Below, one piece after another: positions 43,287-51,527 of a DNA stretch of 55,696 bases. Location: NCBI GenBank assembly GCA_017550535.1, contig JAFZOS010000086.1, positions 1-55,696 on the forward strand, read 5' to 3'. Source of the DNA: Lachnospiraceae bacterium (GTDB taxonomy: Bacteria > Bacillota > Clostridia > Lachnospirales > Lachnospiraceae). Positions within the stretch are counted from its first letter, which is position 1. Every line of letters starts with the position of its first letter. A program made the translations under genes and the position numbers. The notes below the pieces were generated by a model. That model ran no database searches. It saw nothing but the letters and a program-made list of their open reading frames with translations, and was not told the origin of the DNA.

Positions 43287-44972
43287 ATGAGGAATATCAT
43301 TATCGTCGATCCGTTTTCAACGGGATACAACCTCGTTGAGGATGTAATACGCAGGGGATATAAGCCGGTGGTTCTTGAGACCATACAGGAAAAGACCGAA
43401 GATCTGGATGCGCTTAAGAAGATATATGCTGCGTTCTATCATGAGCCTCAGTTCATTAAGGAATGCGACAGCTATGAAGAGACTTTGAAACTGGTAAAAG
43501 GGTTTGATCCTGTTCTTATCCTGGCAGCCTGTGAAACAGGAGTGCCTCTTGCCACAAGGCTTGCGGATGATATGGGCCTTCCGGGAAATTCAGCCAAAAA
43601 TCTTGATTACATGATAAAGAAGGATGCCATGCATGAAGCGTTGAAGCAGGCGGGCATCAGGTATATACATGGTAAAAAGGTAAAAAGTGCAGAGGAGGCC
43701 CTTGATTTTTGCAGGGAAAACGGCTTTGAATGTGCTGTTGTGAAACCTTTGCGCAGTGCGGGAAGCATGGGCGTGTTCCTCTGCGACAATCTTAAAGAGG
43801 TGGAAAATGCCGTCACCGCACTTTTGTCCGTGAAGGATTTCTTTGGAAAAACTCAGGAGGAGGTTCTTGTCCAGGAGAGGATCTTCGGAACGGAGTATAT
43901 CGTCAATACTCTGACTCTTAACGGAAAGCACAGGCTGAATACCGTACTCAGATACACGAAGGAAAAAACAGATGAAGGCGGATACATCTATGACTATTGC
44001 GAATACATAACGAAGCTGGAAGCAGGTCATACAAAGATGGTTGAATATGCTTTTCAGGTGGCAGATGCGATCCACTATCAAAACGGTATGATCCATGGCG
44101 AATACATGATAGATGATAAGGGACCGGTACTTATTGAGGTCAATTGCAGACCCATGGGTGCCACTCAACCCGCTGAGTTTATGGATCTGATAACTGGCCA
44201 GCACGAAACGGACAGCCTGCTTGATACCTTCCTTTACCCTGAAGAGTTTGAGAGGAAAAAGAAAGAACCCTACAGGCTTCTTCGTAAAGGCTACATGAAG
44301 CTGATCATGATCCCGAAGGATATGGAGGCGGAGAATCACCCGATATGGGAAGTTGCAAGGCAGCTTAAGAGTACATTTAAGGTCTCGGTACAGGATCCGT
44401 CTGCTGTTGTCAGATATGCAAAGACCAGAGATTTGGAGACCAGCGGCGGCATAATCTATATGGTACACGATGATGAAAAGGTAGTGGAAGCCGACATAAA
44501 TATGCTCCGGTATATTGAGAAGAAGTATTTCCAGTTTATCTTAAATGACGGGATGTCCAGGCGCTGGTTCATTGACGGAAAAACCGAAAAGGTTGATTTT
44601 AAAAAGATCATTGAGGAATGTCATTTAAGAGGCGCCGTCCTTGTGGCGGGAGATGAGAAGACGGAAATAGAGGGAGCCCAGTGTATTACTCCCGATAGCC
44701 TGGGAGATGCCCACAAGGGCTTTGACTACGTGATAATAGGATACCAGAAGGCCCTTGTTAAACTAGGCGAATCGGAATGCCTTAAGCTTATCTTTGACAC
44801 CATGGAACTTGTCAAAGACGGAGGCAAAGTTATCATCCCAAGGGAAACCTACAGATATCTGTCCTATGAACGGGAGGGTGCCGAGGAGCTTATGCTCATT
44901 AAGGGTCTTACGCTGGAAGCACCTGACGGTTTTGACAATGGAAGGGTTATAGGAACATATGAATCGATTTGA
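43287..44972 (+). CDS. ATP-grasp ligase with a C-terminal methyltransferase-like domain
   Basis: In this 561-residue protein, residues about 1-330 form an ATP-grasp enzyme. It has a pre-ATP domain (IIIVDPFSTGY), the lysine-bearing CAVVKPLRSAGSMGVF (about 148-163), the VLVQERIFGTEYIVN hinge and the Mg-binding VLIEVNCRPMGA (about 281-292). This resembles carboxylate-amine ligases such as L-amino-acid ligases. The C-terminal 150 residues (FDYVIIGYQKAL, VKDGGKVIIPRET) look like the second half of a Rossmann methyltransferase without a clear SAM motif. It overlaps the MATE gene by 14 bases, so product and exporter may be linked. GGGAGGAG precedes the ATG. Confidence 0.85.
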   Translation: MRNIIIVDPFSTGYNLVEDVIRRGYKPVVLETIQEKTEDLDALKKIYAAFYHEPQFIKECDSYEETLKLVKGFDPVLILAACETGVPLATRLADDMGLPGNSAKNLDYMIKKDAMHEALKQAGIRYIHGKKVKSAEEALDFCRENGFECAVVKPLRSAGSMGVFLCDNLKEVENAVTALLSVKDFFGKTQEEVLVQERIFGTEYIVNTLTLNGKHRLNTVLRYTKEKTDEGGYIYDYCEYITKLEAGHTKMVEYAFQVADAIHYQNGMIHGEYMIDDKGPVLIEVNCRPMGATQPAEFMDLITGQHETDSLLDTFLYPEEFERKKKEPYRLLRKGYMKLIMIPKDMEAENHPIWEVARQLKSTFKVSVQDPSAVVRYAKTRDLETSGGIIYMVHDDEKVVEADINMLRYIEKKYFQFILNDGMSRRWFIDGKTEKVDFKKIIEECHLRGAVLVAGDEKTEIEGAQCITPDSLGDAHKGFDYVIIGYQKALVKLGESECLKLIFDTMELVKDGGKVIIPRETYRYLSYEREGAEELMLIKGLTLEAPDGFDNGRVIGTYESI

Positions 44973-46701
44973 CCGCAGCGGAACTCTGGTTAACAGAAAA
45001 TTCTACCATTTCCTCATTCCGACCGTGCTCAGTACGATAGCCATTTCCCTTAACGAATTTGTGGACAGCATCATCGTGTCCAATATGCTGGGAAGTGATG
45101 CCATGAGCCTTGTGAATATGGGATACCCGGTGATGCTTACATTTGCTGTTGTCTATACTTTGCTGGGAGTCGGCGGCTCCGTAGTATATGCTGAGCTCAC
45201 GGGAAAACAGGAAGTTAAGAGGGCCGGGATGTCTTTTTCTGCCGTAATCCTGGCTTCACTTGTCATTGCGGTGATCATTTCTGTTCTTGGCATAGTATTT
45301 CTGGAACCGATCTCTGCCGGTATTTGCAGAGATAAAGGACTTCTGGTTCAATTTGTTCCGTACATGAGGGTACTGGTGATCTCCGGAATCCTTATAATAC
45401 CTCTTCAGGTTCTGATAACCTTTCTTCCCGCGCTGGGGAGCCCGGGAGTGGGAACGGCGATCAATATAACCGCCAATGCAGTCAATCTTATCATGGATTA
45501 CATTTATATAAGGTACTTTAATACCGGGCTTAAAGGCGCCGCCATGGCAACCTTTACCGGATATGCGGCAGGTCTTTTACTGGCGCTTGTTCTTGCTTTG
45601 CTTAAAAAAGTAGAGATTCCCTTTGGCAGGTTTGGCATAAGTGAATATAAAAATCTGCCGGATACCATATTAAGAGGGGCGGCTCCGGCTTTAAACCAGT
45701 TTGGCTACTGCATTAAGATCGCTTTCTGCAACAACCTTGCCATGTCTCTTGCGGGTATTGCGGGTGTAAGTGTTTTTACGCTCTGCATGCAGACTGTATC
45801 CATCATGTCCATTTTCATAGCCGGTATAATCGGAGCCATGGTACCGATCATGGCAGCTCTTAACGGACAGGGAGACTATAAGGGCGTGCGGATCTTAATG
45901 AAGACCGCACTTATCATGCAGTTTGCCGTAAACCTTATGCTGGTAGCGATCCTTGAGTTTTTCCCCGGATCGATACTGTTTATCTACAATGTTAAGGGTG
46001 ATCTTGTCGCGCCGGCAATCCATGCTCTTCGCATTTTCTCCGTTATGTTCATTTTCAGAGGATTTGTGATGGTCTTTATGTATTATTTTCAGGTTATCTC
46101 CAGGAAGGCTTATGCGGTCATTATCGGCATGATCGACGGTTTTGCGGGTATTATTCCCCTTGCGCTGATCCTTTCATCATTTATGGGAATAACGGGAATA
46201 TGGATCGCCTTCCCGCTTTTGTCAGTCATATTGCTCGCCGTGATCCTTGTTGCAAACTATGTGATCTCTCTGCGATCCGATGGAAGGCTTAAAGGCATTC
46301 TCCTGTATGAGTATGAAGAAGAGAGTATCCCGGCCTACGATGCAACTGTTCTTCTTAACGAAAATGACATAGTAAAGAATGCAAAAGCGCTTCAGGACTT
46401 TTGCGAGGAAAAGCTGACAGATCCCGGGTTGTCATCACTTGTAGCGGTGACTTCGGAGGAAATGGGAATTTATACTATGGATCGGAAGGATAAAAGTTTA
46501 CTTGATGAAATAGACCTTTTGGTAAAGATATATGAGGATAATGTTACCATGGATATCCGCAGCGTAGGCAAACCTTTTGATATAACGTCGTCTCCTGCCG
46601 AGGAGTATTCCAATATAGATGTGATAAGGAAGATCGCATTATCAATAGATTATGCCTATGTCACGGGCATGAATCAGACCAGGATCAAAATTAAGAGGTG
46701 A
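44959..46701 (+). CDS. MATE-family exporter with C-terminal GHKL-like domain
   Basis: The protein has 580 residues. About 1-445 is a 12-segment MATE transporter (FLIPTVLSTIAISLNEFVDSIIVSNMLG at the start, internal repeat from about 235). The last 130 residues are soluble and resemble an RsbW/SpoIIAB-type ATPase domain (FCEEKLTD, VTSEEMGIY, DIRSVGKPFDI, IRKIALSIDYAYV). The N-box Asn and the DxG Asp are replaced, so ATP hydrolysis is doubtful and a regulatory role more likely. It starts inside the end of the ATP-grasp gene. The cargo may be the ligase product, which is inference. Confidence 0.85.
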   Translation: MNRFDRSGTLVNRKFYHFLIPTVLSTIAISLNEFVDSIIVSNMLGSDAMSLVNMGYPVMLTFAVVYTLLGVGGSVVYAELTGKQEVKRAGMSFSAVILASLVIAVIISVLGIVFLEPISAGICRDKGLLVQFVPYMRVLVISGILIIPLQVLITFLPALGSPGVGTAINITANAVNLIMDYIYIRYFNTGLKGAAMATFTGYAAGLLLALVLALLKKVEIPFGRFGISEYKNLPDTILRGAAPALNQFGYCIKIAFCNNLAMSLAGIAGVSVFTLCMQTVSIMSIFIAGIIGAMVPIMAALNGQGDYKGVRILMKTALIMQFAVNLMLVAILEFFPGSILFIYNVKGDLVAPAIHALRIFSVMFIFRGFVMVFMYYFQVISRKAYAVIIGMIDGFAGIIPLALILSSFMGITGIWIAFPLLSVILLAVILVANYVISLRSDGRLKGILLYEYEEESIPAYDATVLLNENDIVKNAKALQDFCEEKLTDPGLSSLVAVTSEEMGIYTMDRKDKSLLDEIDLLVKIYEDNVTMDIRSVGKPFDITSSPAEEYSNIDVIRKIALSIDYAYVTGMNQTRIKIKR

Positions 46702-46708
46702 GGAACTT

Positions 46709-47452
46709 TTATTTCATTAAATAATTCACCACATAATATATCAGGTAAATATGCAGCGGGTAGAAGAAGTAAAAGAAATATTTAACCTTCAGCCCGCGTT
46801 TTCCGTTATAGAAAAATATCGGGATGAAAGCGGGCATTGCCCACGGTTCCCAGGAGAAGCATACAGCGCCGCCGAGGCACATGACCAGCCGGTTGTAGCT
46901 TAAAAGGTATATTGCAGTTACTGCGAGCACTCCCTTGTAGGAGTAATCGGTTTTTAAAAGGTAAGCCGCCACACATCCCACAAGTGTGATCAAAAGAGTC
47001 AGGGCGGTGCGTATGGGATCCGACAGTTTATCCTGCGAAGCAAATTTATGTATGCATATGATGACCGAAAGCGATATTGCAAGGGTCAGGAACACGTTCT
47101 GATGCGTTAAGTCAAGGCTGCTTCCGTTTGCCAGAAGGTTGAAAGCATGTTCCGAAAGAAGGGCCATTACAAGCAGCCGTATAAGATAATCGCGTTTGCT
47201 GTGCGTATGACGAAATCCTTCGACGAGGAGGAAGCAGAAGATGGGAAAAGCGGGCCTCCCCAGATTCCGCCCCAGCTTATACAGATTTTTGTAATGCTGT
47301 ATCGAGTCATAATCAAGGGTTACGATATAGCCCAGATATCTTCTCCATAGTATGACGGTCATATGGTCGATGAACATGCTTATGCAGGCAATTATCTTAA
47401 GTGTGCTCCCCGACAGATATTCAGTATTGAAAGGCAGTGATCTTTCCGACAT
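46709..47452 (-). CDS. TraX-family membrane protein
   Basis: This 247-residue polytopic protein opens with STLKIIACISMFIDHMTVIL, followed by the LGRPAFPIFCFLLVEGFRHT motif, and ends with the FFYFFYPLHIYLIYYV segment; all are characteristic of the TraX family. TraX acetylates F-pilin in plasmids; chromosomal Firmicutes homologues have unknown acceptors. It is convergent with the MATE gene (7-base gap) and divergent from the TPR lipoprotein. Confidence 0.87.
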   Translation of the reverse strand: MSERSLPFNTEYLSGSTLKIIACISMFIDHMTVILWRRYLGYIVTLDYDSIQHYKNLYKLGRNLGRPAFPIFCFLLVEGFRHTHSKRDYLIRLLVMALLSEHAFNLLANGSSLDLTHQNVFLTLAISLSVIICIHKFASQDKLSDPIRTALTLLITLVGCVAAYLLKTDYSYKGVLAVTAIYLLSYNRLVMCLGGAVCFSWEPWAMPAFIPIFFYNGKRGLKVKYFFYFFYPLHIYLIYYVVNYLMK

Positions 47453-47480
47453 GCGTATAGCATATCACCATGAGTGCTTA

Positions 47481-47509
47481 TTGTAAAATCAAATAAATTC
47501 GGGTATACT
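47481..47509 (+). promoter_or_regulatory. Promoter of the TPR lipoprotein gene
   Basis: TTGTAA (47481-47486), a 17-base spacer and TATACT (47504-47509) give a start near 47516. The CDS must therefore begin downstream of this point. Confidence 0.65.
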
Positions 47510-47557
47510 TGTGTGAGTGTGAAACGACATATTCTGGTAGATGATATGCAGGGAAAA

Positions 47558-48607
47558 ATGACCGTTCCCGGAAAGCTTATAACGGCCCTGACAGTATCTT
47601 TAATGATGCTTTGCGGCTGTGCGGTAAGCGGAATGGGAAACAATAATATAAACGAAGGAATGGAAGCCATAAGCCGGCAGGAATATGAGCAGGCGATGAC
47701 GGCTTTTGCACGTGCTCAGGCAAACGGCGAGGATCAGCGCCTTACATACAGGGGCATGGGGATCGCGCACATGGGGCTTGGCAAATACGAGGAAGCCGAA
47801 TCTGATTTTTTAAATGCGCTTTCATGCTCCAACGGTCTTATAAGAAAGGTCGATTATGACATAAATTATTATCTTGCGATGGCTCAGTGCAAAACGGGTG
47901 ATTATGACGGCGCCATTGATACTTATAATGCAATTCTTGACCTTAACGAGAAAGCAGCCGACGCGCACTACCTGCGGGGCAGGGTGGAGCTTTTAAAGAA
48001 TGACAGGGACGCGGCGATAGCCGATTTTGACAGGGCTGTCGAATTAAAGGGCGGCGATTACGATCTGTATATAAATATCTATGAGGGGCTTACCGCATCC
48101 GGCTTTAAAAGCGAAGCCGAAGGTTATATAAGGAAGGCGCTGCAAAAGAACGGCAAGATGACCAAGTACCAGTCGGGTATGTTCGCATATTATCTCGGTA
48201 ATTATGATGAAGCCAGGAGTTACCTTGAAAGTGCAAGGGAGTCGGGCGACAGTGACCCGGTGATCCTTTATCTCGGAAGGTCATATGAGGCGCTCGGGGA
48301 TGTCAACTATGCAGCCACCCTTTATTCCGATTATATTGATAAGGGTAATGCGGGCGCATCGATTTACAATGAGCTTGGCCTTATACGCCTTAAGAAGGGC
48401 GAATATGATGATGCCCTTAAGGCATTTCAGGGCGGTATGGAGCTTAATGATCCGTCATATTCGCAGAGCATAATGTTCAATGAGGCGGTCACATATGAAT
48501 ATCTCTACGATTTTAAAAAGGCGGCCGTACTCATGAAGGAATACCTTGACAAGTACCCTGATGATGAGGAAGCACAGCGTGAATACGTGTTTTTGAGCAC
48601 CAGGTAG
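47558..48607 (+). CDS. TPR-repeat lipoprotein
   Basis: The protein has about 349 residues. The signal peptide MTVPGKLITALTVSLMMLCGC has a lipobox Cys at 21. It is followed by at least eight tetratricopeptide repeats (for example GMEAISRQEYEQAMTAFARAQ, GLIRLKKGEYDDALKAFQGG). TPR lipoproteins scaffold protein complexes on the outer face of the membrane; the partner is unknown. ATG 47558 is preferred (CAGGGA just upstream) with 47546 as an alternative; readings from 47474 would begin upstream of the promoter. Confidence 0.85.
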   Translation: MTVPGKLITALTVSLMMLCGCAVSGMGNNNINEGMEAISRQEYEQAMTAFARAQANGEDQRLTYRGMGIAHMGLGKYEEAESDFLNALSCSNGLIRKVDYDINYYLAMAQCKTGDYDGAIDTYNAILDLNEKAADAHYLRGRVELLKNDRDAAIADFDRAVELKGGDYDLYINIYEGLTASGFKSEAEGYIRKALQKNGKMTKYQSGMFAYYLGNYDEARSYLESARESGDSDPVILYLGRSYEALGDVNYAATLYSDYIDKGNAGASIYNELGLIRLKKGEYDDALKAFQGGMELNDPSYSQSIMFNEAVTYEYLYDFKKAAVLMKEYLDKYPDDEEAQREYVFLSTR

Positions 48608-48659
48608 GGTTTATGTGATTCTCGTATAAAAATCCCACCCCAAATTTGTGAAAAAGTTA

Positions 48660-48682
48660 CAATTGACCTACATGGTCAATTG
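48660..48682. repeat. Perfect palindrome downstream of the TPR gene
   Basis: CAATTGACC-TACAT-GGTCAATTG is a 9-bp perfect inverted repeat with a 5-base centre. It lies 52 bases after the stop and about 28 bases before a terminator. It could be an operator for an unannotated transcript or a mobile-repeat relic. Confidence 0.6.
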
Positions 48683-48709
48683 GCACTTGACTATTTTTGG
48701 ATTGTCTCC

Positions 48710-48744
48710 GCCCCTATTCTTATTATGGATAAGGGGCCTTTTTT
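48710..48744 (+). terminator. Intrinsic terminator downstream of the TPR gene
   Basis: The stem GCCCCT/AGGGGC extends with one bulge through ATTC/GGAT, has a loop of about 7 bases and is followed by TTTTTT. Confidence 0.75.
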
Positions 48745-48783
48745 GACTTTAAGAATCACTCTCCTTATGGTTGACATAAAAAC

Positions 48784-48829
48784 CACAACATATTGTATGT
48801 GTATCAAAAAAGCCACATAATATCTTGTG
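48784..48829 (+). promoter_or_regulatory. Two candidate NrdR boxes upstream of nrdD
   Basis: CACAACATATTGTATGTG (48784-48801) and CACATAATATCTTGTG (48814-48829) are AT-rich CACA...TGTG palindromes whose centres are 29 bp apart, close to three helical turns, directly upstream of the -35. NrdR, the nucleotide-sensing repressor of ribonucleotide reductase genes, binds paired boxes of this kind. The spacing within each box is longer than the consensus ACACwATATATwGTGT, so the assignment is tentative. Confidence 0.5.
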
Positions 48830-48837
48830 TTTTGACG

Positions 48838-48866
48838 TTGACTTTTAAAATGCCCGATGCTATACT
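48838..48866 (+). promoter_or_regulatory. Promoter of nrdD
   Basis: TTGACT (48838-48843), a 17-base spacer and TATACT (48861-48866). Another TTGACG lies directly before it. The start is about 48873. Confidence 0.8.
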
Positions 48867-48874
48867 AACCCTAG

Positions 48875-48916
48875 TCGCGGTTTTGACTGATTCGGACTAA
48901 GCCGCGAGCTTTTTTT
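48875..48916 (+). terminator. Promoter-proximal terminator (attenuator) in the nrdD leader
   Basis: TCGCGGTT (48875-48882) pairs with AGCCGCGA (48900-48907), followed by GC and seven T. It starts within a few bases of the predicted RNA 5' end, so it would release a transcript of about 45 bases. TAGTC (48872-48876) can pair with GACTA (48895-48899) instead, an antiterminator-like alternative. Confidence 0.65.
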
Positions 48917-48947
48917 CACATTACGGATTTTAAAAGGGGTAAGCAGT

Positions 48948-48992
48948 ATGCACATCGTATCTGACAAAGGGGAGGGGTATAAGGGATGTTAA
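48948..48992 (+). CDS. 14-codon mini-ORF coupled to nrdD
   Basis: ATG at 48948 has AAGGGG 8 bases upstream and encodes MHIVSDKGEGYKGC; its TAA (48990-48992) overlaps the first codons of nrdD. It may be a leader peptide or a coupling device. No homologue can be judged from sequence. Confidence 0.35.
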   Translation: MHIVSDKGEGYKGC

Positions 48993-51376
48993 GTGTTATC
49001 AAGAGGGACGGAACGGTAACTGACTTTAACTTAAGTAAGATAAACGATGCCATAATGAAGGCATTCGATGCTTGCGAAAAGCAGTATACCAATGAAATGA
49101 TCGATCTTCTGGCACTAAGGGTCACATCGGATTTCCAGTCCAAGCTTGAGGGGGACAAGGTCAACGTTGAGGATGTTCAGGACAGCGTGGAGACCGTGCT
49201 CGAGCAGGCAGGTTATACCGAAGTGGCGAAGGCTTACATATTATATCGTAAGCAGCGCGAAAAAATCAGGAACATGAAATCCACCATCCTTGATTATAAG
49301 GAAGTGGTTAACAGCTATGTCAAGGTTGAGGACTGGCGTGTTAAGGAAAATTCAACGGTCACCTATTCGGTTGGTGGTCTTATCTTAAGCAATTCGGGAG
49401 CGGTTACCGCTAACTACTGGCTGTCTGAGATATACGACCAGGAGATAGCCGATGCGCACCGCAATGCTGATATCCATATCCATGACCTTTCCATGCTCAC
49501 GGGTTATTGCGCGGGATGGTCACTTAAGCAGCTTATAAAGGAAGGACTCGGCGGCATCAGCGGCAAGATAACTTCCGCACCTGCTTCGCATCTGTCGGTA
49601 CTTTGCAATCAGATGGTTAATTTCCTTGGAATAATGCAAAACGAGTGGGCGGGAGCACAGGCTTTCTCTTCATTTGATACATACCTTGCACCTTTTGTTA
49701 AGGTTGATAACCTTACATATGATGAAGTAAAGAAATGCATCGAGTCCTTTATCTACGGTGTTAACACTCCCAGCCGCTGGGGAACCCAGGCTCCTTTCTC
49801 AAATATCACGCTTGACTGGACGGTTCCCAATGACCTTGCGGAACTTCCGGCTATCGTCGGCGGTAAGGAGATGGATTTTAAGTATAAGGACTGCAAGGCC
49901 GAGATGGACATGATCAACAAGGCCTTTATCGAAACGATGATCGAGGGTGATGCCAACGGACGTGGATTCCAGTATCCTATCCCCACTTATTCGATCACTT
50001 CCGATTTCGACTGGTCGGATACCGAAAACAACAGGCTGCTGTTCGAGATGACGGCCAAGTACGGTACTCCTTATTTCTCGAATTATATTAACAGCGACAT
50101 GGAGCCTTCGGATGTGCGCAGCATGTGCTGCCGTCTGCGTCTTGACCTTCGTGAGCTCCGTAAAAAGACCGGCGGTTATTTCGGTTCTGGCGAGAGCACG
50201 GGTTCTGTGGGCGTTGTTACGATCAACATGCCGAGGATCGCATATCTTTCGGCCAACAAGGATGATTTTTACAAGCGCCTTAACAGGCTTATGGATTTAT
50301 CTGCACGCAGCTTAAAGATAAAGAGGGGTGTCATCAGCAAGCTGCTTGAGGAAGGTCTGTATCCTTATACGAAGCGTTATCTCGGAAACTTCGATAATCA
50401 TTTCTCGACCATCGGTCTTGTGGGAATGAACGAAGTGGGTCTTAACGCCAACTGGTTAAGGGCCGATATGTCGGATAAGCGCACGCAGGAATTTACAAAG
50501 GAAGTACTTAATCACATGCGTAACCGTCTGTCCGATTACCAGGAGCAGTACGGCGATCTTTATAACCTTGAGGCAACACCTGCCGAAAGTACGGCGTACC
50601 GTCTTGCGAAGCATGATAAAAAGCGCTGGCCGAACATCAAGACTGCGGGCAATACCGGTGATACACCGTACTACACAAACAGCTCGCATCTGCCGGTTGA
50701 TTTTACTCCCGATATCTTTGATGCACTTGATATCCAGGATGAACTCCAGACCTTATATACATCGGGTACGGTATTCCATGCATTCTTAGGTGAAAAGCTT
50801 CCCGACTGGAAGGCGGCGGCTAACCTGGTACGCAAGATAGCGCAGAATTACAAGCTCCCGTACTATACGATGTCCCCCACATATTCGGTATGTAAGGAGC
50901 ACGGATACTTAAGCGGCGAGCAGACCACCTGTCCTCACTGCGGTGCGGTGACCGAAGTTTACAGCCGTATCACCGGATACTACAGGCCGGTACAGAACTG
51001 GAACGACGGCAAGGCTCAGGAGTATAAGAACAGGGTAGTATATGATATAGAAAATTCATCACTCAAGCGTCCTACAGCAACGGTGGTTAAGCTTTCAGGT
51101 TCCGACGATAATAAGGAAGTAAGCGTTGAACCGGCAAACGTGAAATACCTGTTTACGACAAAGACCTGCCCCAACTGCAAGCTTGCAAAGGACTTCCTCA
51201 AAAATGAGAAGTATGTCCTTATAGATGCCGAGGAGAACATCGAACTCGCAAGGAAGTACGGTATCATGCAGGCGCCCACGCTGGTTGAGGTAAAGGGTGA
51301 TTCTTACAACAAATACACCAACATTTCAAATATAAAGAAATATGCCGAGGAGCATTCACCGCTTGTGGTGGTATAG
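48986..51376 (+). CDS. nrdD: Anaerobic ribonucleoside-triphosphate reductase with fused glutaredoxin-like domain
   Basis: The protein has 796 residues. An N-terminal ATP-cone (about 1-95, VIKRDGTVTDFNLSKI) senses ATP/dATP. The large catalytic barrel is followed by a zinc site (CKEHGYLSGEQTTCPHCG) and the glycyl-radical motif RITGYY (Gly at about 664), of the kind seen in redoxin-dependent class III enzymes. The last 90 residues form a thioredoxin/glutaredoxin-like domain with active-site CPNC (728-731), likely the built-in reductant. It makes dNTPs without oxygen and needs an NrdG activase, not found in this window. Start set by GGAGGGG 8 bases upstream. Confidence 0.94.
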   Translation: MLSVIKRDGTVTDFNLSKINDAIMKAFDACEKQYTNEMIDLLALRVTSDFQSKLEGDKVNVEDVQDSVETVLEQAGYTEVAKAYILYRKQREKIRNMKSTILDYKEVVNSYVKVEDWRVKENSTVTYSVGGLILSNSGAVTANYWLSEIYDQEIADAHRNADIHIHDLSMLTGYCAGWSLKQLIKEGLGGISGKITSAPASHLSVLCNQMVNFLGIMQNEWAGAQAFSSFDTYLAPFVKVDNLTYDEVKKCIESFIYGVNTPSRWGTQAPFSNITLDWTVPNDLAELPAIVGGKEMDFKYKDCKAEMDMINKAFIETMIEGDANGRGFQYPIPTYSITSDFDWSDTENNRLLFEMTAKYGTPYFSNYINSDMEPSDVRSMCCRLRLDLRELRKKTGGYFGSGESTGSVGVVTINMPRIAYLSANKDDFYKRLNRLMDLSARSLKIKRGVISKLLEEGLYPYTKRYLGNFDNHFSTIGLVGMNEVGLNANWLRADMSDKRTQEFTKEVLNHMRNRLSDYQEQYGDLYNLEATPAESTAYRLAKHDKKRWPNIKTAGNTGDTPYYTNSSHLPVDFTPDIFDALDIQDELQTLYTSGTVFHAFLGEKLPDWKAAANLVRKIAQNYKLPYYTMSPTYSVCKEHGYLSGEQTTCPHCGAVTEVYSRITGYYRPVQNWNDGKAQEYKNRVVYDIENSSLKRPTATVVKLSGSDDNKEVSVEPANVKYLFTTKTCPNCKLAKDFLKNEKYVLIDAEENIELARKYGIMQAPTLVEVKGDSYNKYTNISNIKKYAEEHSPLVVV

Positions 51377-51399
51377 AAGTTAAGCGCCCGGCAGCATGT

Positions 51400-51430
51400 A
51401 AAAGAGCATCCTCCGGGATGCTCTTTTGTT
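51400..51430 (+). terminator. Terminator of nrdD
   Basis: AAAAGAGCATCC-TCCG-GGATGCTCTTTT is a perfect 12-bp stem ending in TTTTGTT. It lies 3 bases before the fourth palindromic repeat. Confidence 0.92.
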
Positions 51431-51432
51431 AA

Positions 51433-51502
51433 CAGACACGGGGACGGTTCTTCCGTCTGGTTTTGTTAGCAAGACCAGACGGAAGAACCGTCCCCGTGTC
51501 TG
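51433..51502. repeat. Long palindromic repeat, copy 4
   Basis: The perfect 29-bp arms (51433-51461 and 51474-51502) flank TTTGTTAGCAAG. It sits after the nrdD terminator and 25 bases before the next start codon. Because nrdD already has a terminator, this copy is clearly not needed for that purpose. Confidence 0.95.
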
Positions 51503-51527
51503 CCCGTGGTTAAGAAGGGAATTAATC

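Noticed and set aside
51426-51527. N-terminal extension of the dikinase into the palindromic repeat
   Set aside because: The extra 34 codons translate the repeat itself and have no RBS; ATG 51528 starts the real protein.
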